Positions 10,052-18,127 of a DNA stretch of 63,255 nucleotides are shown in pieces. The position numbers and the translations under genes were made by a program. Location of the stretch: assembly GCF_002251365.1 (NCBI RefSeq), contig NZ_NPJH01000008.1, forward strand, positions 1 to 63,255, given 5' to 3'. The DNA is from Prevotella sp. P3-122 (GTDB lineage: Bacteria > Bacteroidota > Bacteroidia > Bacteroidales > Bacteroidaceae). The number at the start of each line of letters is the position of its first letter. The first letter of the stretch is position 1. The notes beneath the pieces were generated by a model. That model did no database searches. It was not told where the DNA came from and saw nothing but the letters and a program-made list of their open reading frames with translations.

Positions 10052-10675
10052 ATGACAGAACAGATTTACAAATACTTCGGAAATCTGACCGAACGGCAGA
10101 AGGAGCAGATTGAGCTTCTTGACAAGCTTTACCGCGACTGGAACTCAAAGATAAACGTTATCTCCCGAAAGGACATAGATAATCTTTATGAGCACCACGT
10201 GCTTCACTCTCTGGCCATAGCCAAGGAGACGAGCTTCACCCCTGGTACAGATGTCCTCGACTTCGGTACAGGTGGTGGTTTCCCAGGTATTCCTTTGGCC
10301 ATACTCTTCCCTGAGGTGAATTTCACTCTCATCGACGGCACGGGTAAGAAGGTAATGGTGGCATCAGAGGTTGCCAAGGCTCTTCAGCTGACCAATGTTA
10401 CGGCCTTGCATCGACGAGGAGAAGAGGAAAAGGGAAAATACGACTTCATTGTCAGCAGAGCCGTCATGCCCCTGCCTGACCTTGCCAAGATTGTACGCAA
10501 GAACATCTCCAAGACTCAACGCAACTCCCACCCCAACGGCATATTCTGTCTAAAGGGTGGTGACCTCACGCACGAGCTTGCCCCATTTGGCCGTCAGGCT
10601 ATGTCTACTCCCATAACCAACTATTTCAAGGAGGAATGGTTCAAGGGTAAGTTCATCGCCTACGTGCAGATGTAA
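10052..10675 (+). CDS. rsmG: 16S rRNA (guanine-527-N7)-methyltransferase
   Basis: SAM-dependent enzyme that methylates N7 of G527 in the 530 loop of 16S rRNA; loss gives low-level streptomycin resistance in other bacteria. The 207 aa match the GidB/RsmG length. The SAM-binding motif is DVLDFGTGGGFPGIPLAI near residue 70, with VNVISRKDIDNLYEHHVLHSL before it and a SRAV motif near 135. It heads a run of rightward genes (MBL, ruvC, ABC). Confidence 0.96.
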   Translation: MTEQIYKYFGNLTERQKEQIELLDKLYRDWNSKINVISRKDIDNLYEHHVLHSLAIAKETSFTPGTDVLDFGTGGGFPGIPLAILFPEVNFTLIDGTGKKVMVASEVAKALQLTNVTALHRRGEEEKGKYDFIVSRAVMPLPDLAKIVRKNISKTQRNSHPNGIFCLKGGDLTHELAPFGRQAMSTPITNYFKEEWFKGKFIAYVQM

Positions 10676-10751
10676 GCACCCAGCCGACTCCCAACACCAG
10701 ACACCCCTGCCGTGACTACATAAACAAAAGAAACAAAGAGGATAAATATCT

Positions 10752-11393
10752 ATGGAGATAACAAGATTTGCCTGCAACATGCTGCAGGAGAACTGCTACG
10801 TAGTAAGCGACGACACCAAGGAGTGTGTAATCATCGACTGCGGAGCTTTCTATCAGGAAGAGCGCAAAGCCATCGTTGATTACATCAGGAGCAACGGACT
10901 GAAACCCGTACACCTCCTGGCAACGCACGGGCATATTGACCACAACTTCGGCAACAACACCATATACGAGGAGTTCGGACTGAAGCCAGAGGTAGACGCC
11001 CACGACGAGAAGTTGATGGGAATGCTCGTCGATCAGTCCATAGCCATAGCCGGAGTGGTGCTTGGCTACGACATGCCACCCGTCGGCCACTACTTCCGGG
11101 ACAAGGAGGAAATCACGTTCGGCAGCCATACACTAACTGTCATGGAGACTCCCGGACACTCTCAGGGAAGCGTGTTCTTCTATTGCAAGGAAGAGAACGT
11201 AGCCTTTACTGGTGACACCCTCTTCAAAGGCAGCATCGGCCGTACAGACTTTGAGGGAGGCTCAAGGTTCATGCTCATACAGAGCCTCAGAACTGTATGC
11301 CAGATGCCAGACAAGACACGCATCTTCCCGGGACATGGTCCAGAGAGCACCATCGGTTACGAGCTGGCACACAATCCCTATCTCGACAGATAA
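10752..11393 (+). CDS. Metallo-beta-lactamase-fold hydrolase (glyoxalase II-like)
   Basis: 213 aa MBL-fold protein of the small group often annotated as hydroxyacylglutathione hydrolase or YcbL-like. The first metal-binding motif is intact as THGHIDHN (near residue 57). The second and third metal ligands are carried by TPGHSQGS and GDTLF, and the last by FPGHGPES. The actual substrate in anaerobic Bacteroidales, which usually lack glutathione, is uncertain. It is 60 nt before the ruvC start and likely cotranscribed with rsmG. Confidence 0.88.
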   Translation: MEITRFACNMLQENCYVVSDDTKECVIIDCGAFYQEERKAIVDYIRSNGLKPVHLLATHGHIDHNFGNNTIYEEFGLKPEVDAHDEKLMGMLVDQSIAIAGVVLGYDMPPVGHYFRDKEEITFGSHTLTVMETPGHSQGSVFFYCKEENVAFTGDTLFKGSIGRTDFEGGSRFMLIQSLRTVCQMPDKTRIFPGHGPESTIGYELAHNPYLDR

Positions 11394-11453
11394 AAAAAAC
11401 GACCATACTTGGAAGTCTACGAAGATGAAGTCCAAGTATACCAACAACGGAGC

Positions 11454-12020
11454 ATGAACAACAAGGAGCGAATAATATTGGGCATCGACCCGGGAACCAA
11501 CGTCATGGGCTATGGTGTCATCAAGGCTACGGGCAACAAGGCTGAGATGATAGCTATGGGAGTCATTGACCTGAGAAAGCTCAGCGACCCATACATCCGA
11601 CTGGGTAGGATATTCGAGCGAGTGACAGGTGTCATAGACGAGTACCTGCCCGACGAGATGGCCATCGAGGCTCCCTTCTTCGGCAAGAACATACAGTCCA
11701 TGCTGAAACTCGGAAGGGCACAAGGCGTAGCCATTGCCGCCGCCATACATCACTCCGTGCCCATACACGAGTATGCTCCAATGAAAATCAAGATGGCCAT
11801 CACAGGCAACGGCTCGGCAAGCAAGGAGCAGGTAGCGGGAATGTTGCAGAGAATGCTCCATCTCGACGAGAAGGAGATGCCAAAGTTCATGGACGCTACA
11901 GATGCCTTGGCCGCCGCCTACTGTCACTTCATGCAGATGGGGCAGCCTGTTACCGACACACACTATAGCGGATGGAAAGACTTCGTCAACCGCAACAAGA
12001 CGAGAATTACAAAACTCTGA
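11454..12020 (+). CDS. ruvC: Holliday junction resolvase RuvC
   Basis: Endonuclease that cuts Holliday junctions symmetrically, acting with RuvAB in recombinational repair. The ATG at 11454 gives 188 aa, the normal length; the open frame from 11409 adds 15 unlikely residues. Acidic catalytic residues are in [12 protein letters not shown] (Asp near 10), IEAPFFGKN (Glu) and [12 protein letters not shown] (two Asp). The gene starts 60 bp after the MBL gene and is followed at 18 bp by the ABC protein. Confidence 0.97.
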   Translation: MNNKERIILGIDPGTNVMGYGVIKATGNKAEMIAMGVIDLRKLSDPYIRLGRIFERVTGVIDEYLPDEMAIEAPFFGKNIQSMLKLGRAQGVAIAAAIHHSVPIHEYAPMKIKMAITGNGSASKEQVAGMLQRMLHLDEKEMPKFMDATDALAAAYCHFMQMGQPVTDTHYSGWKDFVNRNKTRITKL

Positions 12021-12038
12021 GACATCACACACATCATC

Positions 12039-13520
12039 ATGCAAAGGATAATAAGCATAGAGAAAGGCGTAACCCGAATGCCCGAATGGCGAATGGCCGA
12101 GCCGGTCGACTTTGAGACTCTCGACGGAGAGCATTTAGCTATCGTAGGCCCCAACGGCGCAGGCAAGTCAATGCTCGTAGACATCATAACAGGCAGGCAC
12201 CCTCTGCTCATGCACGACCCGGAATACAACTTCGCACCGAGCACTAGGCCTCTGGTCAGCGACAACATAAAATATATAACTTTCCGCGATACCTACGGAG
12301 GCGACAACGACCGCACATATTACCTGCAACAGCGATGGAACCAGCAGGAGATAGACGCCGAGACTCCTACGGCAGGCAAGATACTTGAGGAAACCTTCGC
12401 CATGACAGGCGAGGATAACGGCCAACGACGGGCATGGCAGAAGCACATATACAAGTTGTTCCAGATGGAGCACTTCCTCGACAAGTACGTCATCATGCTG
12501 TCAAGCGGCGAGCTGCGGAAACTCAAGCTTGCCGAGACTCTCTTCGCCAGTCCCCGAGTGCTCGTTTTAGACAATCCGTTCATTGGTCTCGACAGCGATA
12601 CGCGCCAGCAACTGCGCACCCTGCTCGACGAGCTTAGCCACGAGGCAGCACTACAGGTGATACTCGTAATGTCGAAACCCGATGACATACCAGACTTCAT
12701 CACCCATATCGTTGAAGTCAAGGACATGAAGGTTGGCAGAAAGATGACACGTAACGACTACCTCGCCTCCCTACGTCCCGTCCCCGAAAGGATGCTTAGC
12801 GAGAGCAAGGAACAGGCAATCGTCAATCTGCCCGACAAAGATGGCGACTATGATGCTCACGAGGTTGTAAGGATGCACAACGTTAGCATTGTCTATGGGG
12901 AGAGAACCATTCTCAAGAACCTCAACTGGACCGTAGAGAATGGCGACCGATGGGCACTTGGAGGACAGAACGGAGCAGGAAAGTCAACGCTCCTCAGTCT
13001 GGTATGCGCCGACAACCCTCAAGCCTACGCCTGCGACATCACGCTCTTCGACCAGCAGCGCGGCTCAGGCGAGACCATATGGCAGATAAAGCGGCATATT
13101 GGATATGTGTCGCCAGAGATGCACCGCTCCTACCATCGTGACATGCCCTGCCTGCGCATAGTGGCAAGCGGACTAAAGGATACGGTGGGGCTCTATGTAC
13201 GGCCAGACGACGGTGAGTACGACCAATGCCGTTTCTGGATGGACATCTTCGGCATTGGACATCTGGCCGACAGAAGTTTCATGAAAATATCCTCGGGCGA
13301 GCAGAGACTCGTTCTTCTGGCCAGGGCTTTCGTCAAAGATCCTCAACTGCTAATCCTCGATGAACCGCTCCACGGCCTCGACTCCACTAACAGCCAGCTG
13401 GTGAGGGAAGTTATAAACGCCTTTTGCCGACGCAGGAACAAGTCGCTCATCATGGTATCACACTATCAGGAAGAGCTGCCCACGTGTATCACTAAAAGCA
13501 TTTACTTGCAAAGGAGTTAG
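12039..13520 (+). CDS. Double ATPase-domain ABC protein (ModF/PhrA-like)
   Basis: Soluble protein of 493 aa with two ABC ATPase domains and no membrane helices. Domain 1 has GPNGAGKSM (near 33), signature LSSGELRKLK, and a Walker B VLVLDNPFIGLD in which Asn occupies the position of the usual catalytic Glu. Domain 2 has GQNGAGKSTL (near 308), ISSGEQRLVLLAR and an intact LLILDEPLHGLD. The layout recalls ModF, linked to molybdenum uptake in proteobacteria; no molybdate genes are nearby, so the role is open. It follows ruvC by 18 bp. Confidence 0.85.
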   Translation: MQRIISIEKGVTRMPEWRMAEPVDFETLDGEHLAIVGPNGAGKSMLVDIITGRHPLLMHDPEYNFAPSTRPLVSDNIKYITFRDTYGGDNDRTYYLQQRWNQQEIDAETPTAGKILEETFAMTGEDNGQRRAWQKHIYKLFQMEHFLDKYVIMLSSGELRKLKLAETLFASPRVLVLDNPFIGLDSDTRQQLRTLLDELSHEAALQVILVMSKPDDIPDFITHIVEVKDMKVGRKMTRNDYLASLRPVPERMLSESKEQAIVNLPDKDGDYDAHEVVRMHNVSIVYGERTILKNLNWTVENGDRWALGGQNGAGKSTLLSLVCADNPQAYACDITLFDQQRGSGETIWQIKRHIGYVSPEMHRSYHRDMPCLRIVASGLKDTVGLYVRPDDGEYDQCRFWMDIFGIGHLADRSFMKISSGEQRLVLLARAFVKDPQLLILDEPLHGLDSTNSQLVREVINAFCRRRNKSLIMVSHYQEELPTCITKSIYLQRS

Positions 13521-13602
13521 AAGGAAGCTAAAAAAGGCTGTTGGTAAGAATATATGCAAAATCCATAATAATTGAAACATAAATATAATAAAACATATCA
13601 AC

Positions 13603-14106
13603 ATGAAAAGACTATTCTTTTTCCTCGTCCTGACACTTTCCATAGTGGGACAGGCAGCTGCACAAGATGTGGCTAACGAGATTATAAAACTGTCAAAGGC
13701 TATTGTTGATGACCAAAAGCAGGACTTACAGACACGACGCATAGCTTACTTCAAGGTGAACGTCGTAAACTACATGAAGATGAAAGTCAGGGACGAAGTA
13801 CTCAGGGACACCAACGACGTCAAGGGCTTTAACGACCAAATCAAAATGCTCAACGAGCAGTCGTATGCCATGTACCAGTTTGTGAACCTCTTCGTAAAAC
13901 GACTTTCCGAGTCTACCAAGAATGAGGCAAAGGAAGTGGTCATGACGCGCTTCCGCAATGCGTCCATAAACAATCCTTTGTTCAACGACATGGACCTCGA
14001 CCTGGTACTCTCCTACTACAACAACCCCGAATACCTCACCCGTTTCTCGCTCGATACCGATTGGGTGAAAGCCCTTGATGAAGTAAGAAGCAAGAAGTGG
14101 GACTAA
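13603..14106 (+). CDS. Small exported protein of unknown function
   Basis: 167 aa with a clean signal peptide: MKR, a phenylalanine/leucine core and cleavage after AAA-Q near residue 22. The mature protein is helical and charged (YFKVNVVNYMKMKVRDEVLRD, VNLFVKRLSESTKNEAKEVV), without cysteine pairs or known motifs. Similar small secreted helical proteins are common in Prevotella. It is read rightward after the ABC gene and ends at a strong hairpin shared with the convergent cytidylate-kinase-like gene. Confidence 0.75.
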   Translation: MKRLFFFLVLTLSIVGQAAAQDVANEIIKLSKAIVDDQKQDLQTRRIAYFKVNVVNYMKMKVRDEVLRDTNDVKGFNDQIKMLNEQSYAMYQFVNLFVKRLSESTKNEAKEVVMTRFRNASINNPLFNDMDLDLVLSYYNNPEYLTRFSLDTDWVKALDEVRSKKWD

Positions 14107-14189
14107 ATAGTGCTTTTATAACGAGACGTCAATACAGAAAAATATATTGCGTCCTCTCACTATTCATCATGTCTTAGCAATAAAGACAA

Positions 14190-14261
14190 AATGTGCAGGG
14201 TTATAACCACAGTTAAGGTATAATCCTGCACATTATATAATTGTGGGGTATATTAATACCC
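14190..14261. terminator. Bidirectional terminator-like hairpins between convergent genes
   Basis: AATGTGCAGG (14190-14199) pairs with CCTGCACATT (14225-14234), with inner pairing TTATAACC/GGTATAA that extends the stem. A second palindrome, GGGTATATTAATACCC, lies at 14246-14261. The position between two converging genes suggests a shared terminator. Confidence 0.6.
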
Positions 14262-14302
14262 ATCATAAACGTTTGTACCAAACTTGCATTTTTATACTTA
14301 CG

Positions 14303-14926
14303 CTACTCGTCAATAAATCTCATCAGGAAGTCCACCGCTCCATTCACTCCGAACTTCGAGACATCCAACGCTATGTCGTAATTGCGGCAGTCGTACCAGT
14401 CGCGGCCTGTGAACGTCTTTGTGTACAGCTCGCGCGTATAGTCATTGTCCTCAATAAGTATTCGCGCTTTCTCCTCGTCCACTCCATAGCGTTCCATAAC
14501 CCTGTCTATTCTCCTGTCGAGGTTGGAATGAAGAAATATTCGAAGCTTGTTAGGATGTGACTTGAAAACATCAAAGCCACAACGGCCCACAACCACGCAG
14601 CTCTCCTCGTCAGCTATCTGGCGCATGGCAGCTGCCTGGGCATAGAAGAACTGACGGCTCGTGACCTCCCTCTCCACAACACGGTAGGGATGTACATCAA
14701 CGAAAGCCTGATAGAAACGTGAGAAATCCTCCCACCACGACGGACGGCGTACCTCCAGCTGTGCTGCCTCGCTCTCCGTGAGGTTGAACTTGCGGGCTAC
14801 AGCCTGCAATATCTGCTTGTCTATGAGCTTCACTCCGAGCCTGCGTGCAAGCTCCGCACCAATCTCATGTCCACCCGTACCAAACTGTCTGTTGACGGTA
14901 ATGACAAATCGTTCGCTCTTATCCAT
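14303..14926 (-). CDS. Cytidylate-kinase-like family protein
   Basis: 207 aa P-loop protein of the cytidylate kinase-like group (not the essential Cmk). The nucleotide loop is degenerate: NRQFGTGGHEIGAELARRLG with GTGGHEIG where a GxxGxGK motif is expected, so a lysine is missing. VVVGRCGFDVFKSHPNKLRIFLHS and the basic lid RRIDRVMERYGVDEEKAR follow family pattern. The substrate is not known. A consensus promoter precedes it (TATATTTG at 14970-14977 with TTG at 14998-15000, spacer 20). Confidence 0.85.
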   Translation of the reverse strand: MDKSERFVITVNRQFGTGGHEIGAELARRLGVKLIDKQILQAVARKFNLTESEAAQLEVRRPSWWEDFSRFYQAFVDVHPYRVVEREVTSRQFFYAQAAAMRQIADEESCVVVGRCGFDVFKSHPNKLRIFLHSNLDRRIDRVMERYGVDEEKARILIEDNDYTRELYTKTFTGRDWYDCRNYDIALDVSKFGVNGAVDFLMRFIDE

Positions 14927-14969
14927 GGCTGATAAAGTTTAAAAGGTTACACAATAGATTTATCATTGG

Positions 14970-15000
14970 CAAATATAACGAAATAAATCGGTAATCCCAA
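14970..15000 (-). promoter_or_regulatory. Promoter of the cytidylate-kinase-like gene
   Basis: Minus-strand TATATTTG at 14970-14977 and TTG at 14998-15000 with a 20-bp spacer, a full consensus match. The start codon lies about 45 nt downstream. Confidence 0.7.
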
Positions 15001-15146
15001 CTTTTTTTGCTTATTTTGACACACTATCCGTAGCAGTACAAGTATTCCCTTGACAGCCCTTGACTGTCATTTTCCGTTTCATCATACATTTAGATTGATT
15101 ACCACTTACCGTTGCGTGGTCTGTGTATATTATTTACATCGCTGAT

Positions 15147-15207
15147 AAGGTTAATAACCTTGCGCCAGTAAGGTTATTAACCTTAAGGCCGTAAGGTTAT
15201 TAACCTT
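15147..15207. repeat. Three tandem 23-bp palindromic units
   Basis: AAGGTTAATAACCTT, AAGGTTATTAACCTT and AAGGTTATTAACCTT begin at 15147, 15170 and 15193, each followed by an 8-bp spacer (GCGCCAGT, AAGGCCGT). Each unit is a 15-bp near-perfect palindrome, and the outer GATAAGG...CCTTATC makes the whole block an inverted repeat. It lies in the 377-bp gap between two leftward genes, in which I see no gene. Confidence 0.85.
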
Positions 15208-15303
15208 ATCGGCTGTGCAATAGTATTCGTAGACTAATACAAATAGTAAGACTGACTATAAGAATAATAATCTATAGCCATCACTCCATATTTCGGATGA
15301 GCC

Positions 15304-16404
15304 CTATTTCCTCAGCGCAAGGTTATAGTTGTAGTATGCGGCATCGCCCGTGATGTCACGCACCACCTTAATAAACGGTGGAAACTTCACATCCTCGTCG
15401 GCCGTTATTCCTTTTGTCTCAAGTATCATCAGGTTGTCCATGGGCTTCTGATAGCTGTCCAGCTCAAAATACTGTCCCCTCCAGATGAAGCTCTTGCGCA
15501 TCTTCCTGATGGTCGTGCGGTATGGGTCAGCCTGCTGCAGTAGCGAGTGATAGAGATTGGAACTAATCTGCCTTTCGGTCTCAAGCTGCTCAGTAGCCGA
15601 AATCCGTTGTTTGTTGGTGTGTACATATACATACTTGCCGTTCCATCCACGCTTGCGCAGACGTACCTCGCATCCAGGGTCGGCAGTAAGATAAGTCTGC
15701 GTAATCTCACTGTCAATGCTTCCCTCTACCTCGCCCGTCAGCTCTACAATATACTTGCGTTCCTCCTCTATGGGCTGCGGCAGCTCCAGAACAGACGATA
15801 TTTCCTTCAGCACACGGTTGAGTTTTTTATCGAAGTCCTCGTGGTTGTTTATTACCCTCAGGTGAGAATGCCCCGTCCACGCCTCTATGACCTTCTTGTC
15901 GAGCATCCTCGCTATCTGCAGTCCCTTCTCGTCTGCTTTTTCCAATCTTTGGGCGTTATTGCTTGTTGTATAGAACTGCTCGGCACCATCGGCAGCCGAT
16001 ACAAGATGCAGTACTGCATCATAGCGCTCGTCCCTTAGATGTTGTGTCGTAACACCCACAGCAGCCGTTATCTCCTCCCACATTTCGGGAGTCATATATG
16101 CAGAGATATCCATCGCTCCCCTGTCACAGACTATGACAACCGGCTCCGTGCATGTCTCGGCCATGCGCATGAACTTATCCTCCAGAGCAAGCTGTATCTC
16201 CAGTGTAGCCTTCTCTCCCTCGCGGAAAAAAGCTGCGTTCTTAGTAAGATAGTCCATACCAGCCTGAGTGAACATGGTTGGCACCTCGGGGATAGTAAAC
16301 ACCTTGTAGCCAAGACTTGAGAAATGCTCAATTACCTTGACCAATGCGGTAGTCTTACCAGCGCATGGTCCGCCAGTAAGCACGATTTTCTTTATGTTGC
16401 CCAT
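15304..16404 (-). CDS. AAA-type NTPase fused to a CYTH domain
   Basis: 366 aa. Residues 1-200 form a P-loop NTPase with VLTGGPCAGKTTAL (near 10) and VIVCDRGAMDISAYM (near 95), like NadR/thymidylate-kinase-type kinases. From about 215 a CYTH (triphosphate tunnel) domain begins with EEERKYIVEL and continues with basic and acidic strands (EVRLRKRGWNGKYVY, QLETERQIS, YFELDSYQ). The same domain order is known in the eukaryotic TTD14 family, reported to bind GTP and phosphoinositides; transfer of function to bacteria is only inference. It has its own promoter. Confidence 0.85.
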   Translation of the reverse strand: MGNIKKIVLTGGPCAGKTTALVKVIEHFSSLGYKVFTIPEVPTMFTQAGMDYLTKNAAFFREGEKATLEIQLALEDKFMRMAETCTEPVVIVCDRGAMDISAYMTPEMWEEITAAVGVTTQHLRDERYDAVLHLVSAADGAEQFYTTSNNAQRLEKADEKGLQIARMLDKKVIEAWTGHSHLRVINNHEDFDKKLNRVLKEISSVLELPQPIEEERKYIVELTGEVEGSIDSEITQTYLTADPGCEVRLRKRGWNGKYVYVHTNKQRISATEQLETERQISSNLYHSLLQQADPYRTTIRKMRKSFIWRGQYFELDSYQKPMDNLMILETKGITADEDVKFPPFIKVVRDITGDAAYYNYNLALRK

Positions 16405-16431
16405 ATATTGATAAGTTTCCAGTTAATTGTG

Positions 16432-16462
16432 CAAATTTACATCTTTTATCTCAATAATGCAA
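16432..16462 (-). promoter_or_regulatory. Promoter of the AAA-CYTH gene
   Basis: Minus-strand TAAATTTG at 16432-16439 and TTG at 16460-16462, spacer 20 bp. The ATG at 16404 is about 28 nt downstream. Confidence 0.7.
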
Positions 16463-16637
16463 GCAATGAGAGCGAAAAGAAATAAGGAAATGCCACACGG
16501 CAAGTATACAATACTCTCAACAAAACTTTGCCTCGGATGACAACCTACGACCATTAGCGTCAACTCCACATAAACCCAAATCGGTCATTAGAAAAAAAAC
16601 TATCTTCTGAGACAACCTGATTGGCGAATTAAGAATG

Positions 16638-16684
16638 TGGTTTCATAACCAGATACCAAATTGAGGTATGCGGTTTATAAAACC
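16638..16684. other. Cluster of three small hairpins downstream of the sensor kinase
   Basis: TGGTT-TCAT-AACCA (16638-16651), ATACC-N7-GGTAT (16653-16669) and GGTTT-ATA-AAACC (16672-16684) lie side by side in the 291-bp gap between the histidine kinase and the AAA-CYTH promoter. No coding frame is supported there; the hairpins could form a folded 3' end of the kinase transcript. Confidence 0.4.
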
Positions 16685-16753
16685 AGTTCCCTGATTTAGG
16701 ATGACGGTTTGCTCAGATGTTTCTACTTGATTAGGTATATTCAAAGATATAGA

Positions 16754-17602
16754 CTATTGCTCAAATTTTAGAATAAAAGTTGCGTGATAGCCCGCATCTG
16801 CTTTTTCTGAGAGTTCAAGCAAGCCACCCAGCATGGTCATGATTTGTCGCGATAGCGCAAGACCTATGCCTGTACCTGTACTTTTAGTGGTGTAGAATGG
16901 AATGAAGATGTCCCTCCTGACCTCTGCAGGAATAGGTGTTCCGTCATTGCTGATGCGAAGGGCAGAGTCACGCCATGTGCATTCTATGTTCTTGGCACCA
17001 GCTTCGGCTGCATTTTTGATGATGTTGACGATGACCTGGCGCAGGAGTGATCCATCCGTGTCAAGGACAGTATCGGCAGGAATACCTATTTCCCAGGTTA
17101 TATTGTGATATAATTCCATAATCCCTTCAAGGAAGTCTTTCAGTCGGAGAGTTGAGATTACAGGTTCCTGAAGCTGAGTTAGCTTGCGATAACTGTCCAC
17201 AAAGGTGACAAGGTTGCCAGCAGCATCATTGATGGCACGAACACCCTTCTCTAACGATGTACCTACAACCTTTGGGTGTTCAAGGTATGCCTGGCTAATA
17301 CTCTGGATCGGAGTGCTAACATTCATTATTTCATGGGTAAGCACACGCGTAAGCTTTTGCCATGATTCCACTTCCTTCTGTGCCACCAGCTTATTGATGT
17401 CTTGTCCAAGATCATTCAGTGCCTCTTGCAATGCCTTTTCTCCGTAGAATAGTCCTTTGACTGGTAGATGAAACGTAAACTCATGGTTTCTTACAGCTTC
17501 ACGCATCAGTCGGGCGCGTAACTTCAGTTTGTTCTGGTGGTGAAAAAAGAACACCATACCAGCTGGGATAAGGACAATGATAAAAACAACAACTATTGTC
17601 AT
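16754..17602 (-). CDS. Sensor histidine kinase without a periplasmic sensor domain
   Basis: 282 aa. One N-terminal membrane helix (about 3-20) is followed directly by a linker and the kinase core, so there is no extracytoplasmic sensing domain. The H-box is LTRVLTHEIMNVSTPI with the phospho-accepting His near 90. The ATPase region carries NIIKNAAEAG (N-box), ISNDGTPI, PFYTTKSTGTGIGLALSRQI (F- and G-boxes). Its ATG overlaps the stop of the regulator gene by 4 bp, so the pair is translationally coupled. It is the last gene of a leftward unit that faces away from the export operon at 19739. Confidence 0.93.
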   Translation of the reverse strand: MTIVVVFIIVLIPAGMVFFFHHQNKLKLRARLMREAVRNHEFTFHLPVKGLFYGEKALQEALNDLGQDINKLVAQKEVESWQKLTRVLTHEIMNVSTPIQSISQAYLEHPKVVGTSLEKGVRAINDAAGNLVTFVDSYRKLTQLQEPVISTLRLKDFLEGIMELYHNITWEIGIPADTVLDTDGSLLRQVIVNIIKNAAEAGAKNIECTWRDSALRISNDGTPIPAEVRRDIFIPFYTTKSTGTGIGLALSRQIMTMLGGLLELSEKADAGYHATFILKFEQ

Positions 17603-18120
17603 TTGCCTAACTTTTTGTATAGTCTTTGACGGGAAATCTCAAGTAGTTCTGCTGCCTTGCTGATGTTGCCATGGCATTTGTCAACCACCTTGCGCACATG
17701 TTCTTCTTCCATCTTTTCCAAAGGTATGACCTCGGTATTGGCATCGATGGCATCCTTCAATACACGGACAAGTTCGTGGTTATCCCAAGGCTTAGTGACG
17801 AAATCAACGGCACCACTCTTCAATCCTTTGACAGCAAGTTTCACATCTGCGTATGCAGTCATCAGTACAATAGGAATATCAGAATGGCGGCGATGAACTG
17901 CCTGCACCCACAACAATCCCTCCTGTCCATTATTAACGCCAAGGGAGAAGTTCATATCGAGCAGAATGATGTCAACTGCCTCCTGCTCCAATGTGGTTAG
18001 TATATTGTCTGGTTTAGTAAGTGTCAGTATGCGGTCAAACACACCATCCAGGCATATTTCAAGTGTTGTAAAGATAGACGTATTGTCATCTACAACGAGT
18101 ATTGTTCCGTAGTTTGCCAT
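17599..18120 (-). CDS. Response regulator with receiver and Fis-type HTH but no AAA domain
   Basis: 173 aa. The receiver domain (1-122) keeps the acidic pair in VVDDN (11-12), the phospho-acceptor Asp55 in ILLDMNF, Thr in VLMTAYAD and Lys in VTKPWD. A short linker leads to a Fis-type helix-turn-helix (about 130-173: HGNISKAAELLEISRQRLYKKLGK). NtrC-family regulators have a central sigma-54 AAA+ ATPase of about 240 aa, absent here, so the architecture is like RegA/ActR/PrrA. It probably acts on ordinary sigma-factor promoters, a natural candidate being the divergent export operon. Confidence 0.92.
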   Translation of the reverse strand: MANYGTILVVDDNTSIFTTLEICLDGVFDRILTLTKPDNILTTLEQEAVDIILLDMNFSLGVNNGQEGLLWVQAVHRRHSDIPIVLMTAYADVKLAVKGLKSGAVDFVTKPWDNHELVRVLKDAIDANTEVIPLEKMEEEHVRKVVDKCHGNISKAAELLEISRQRLYKKLGK

Positions 18121-18127
18121 ATATTCC

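Noticed and set aside
11262..12134. 290-aa minus frame opposite ruvC and the ABC gene
   Set aside because: It is antisense to two well-recognised genes and shows no motifs; codon-third-base effects of GC-rich genes explain it.
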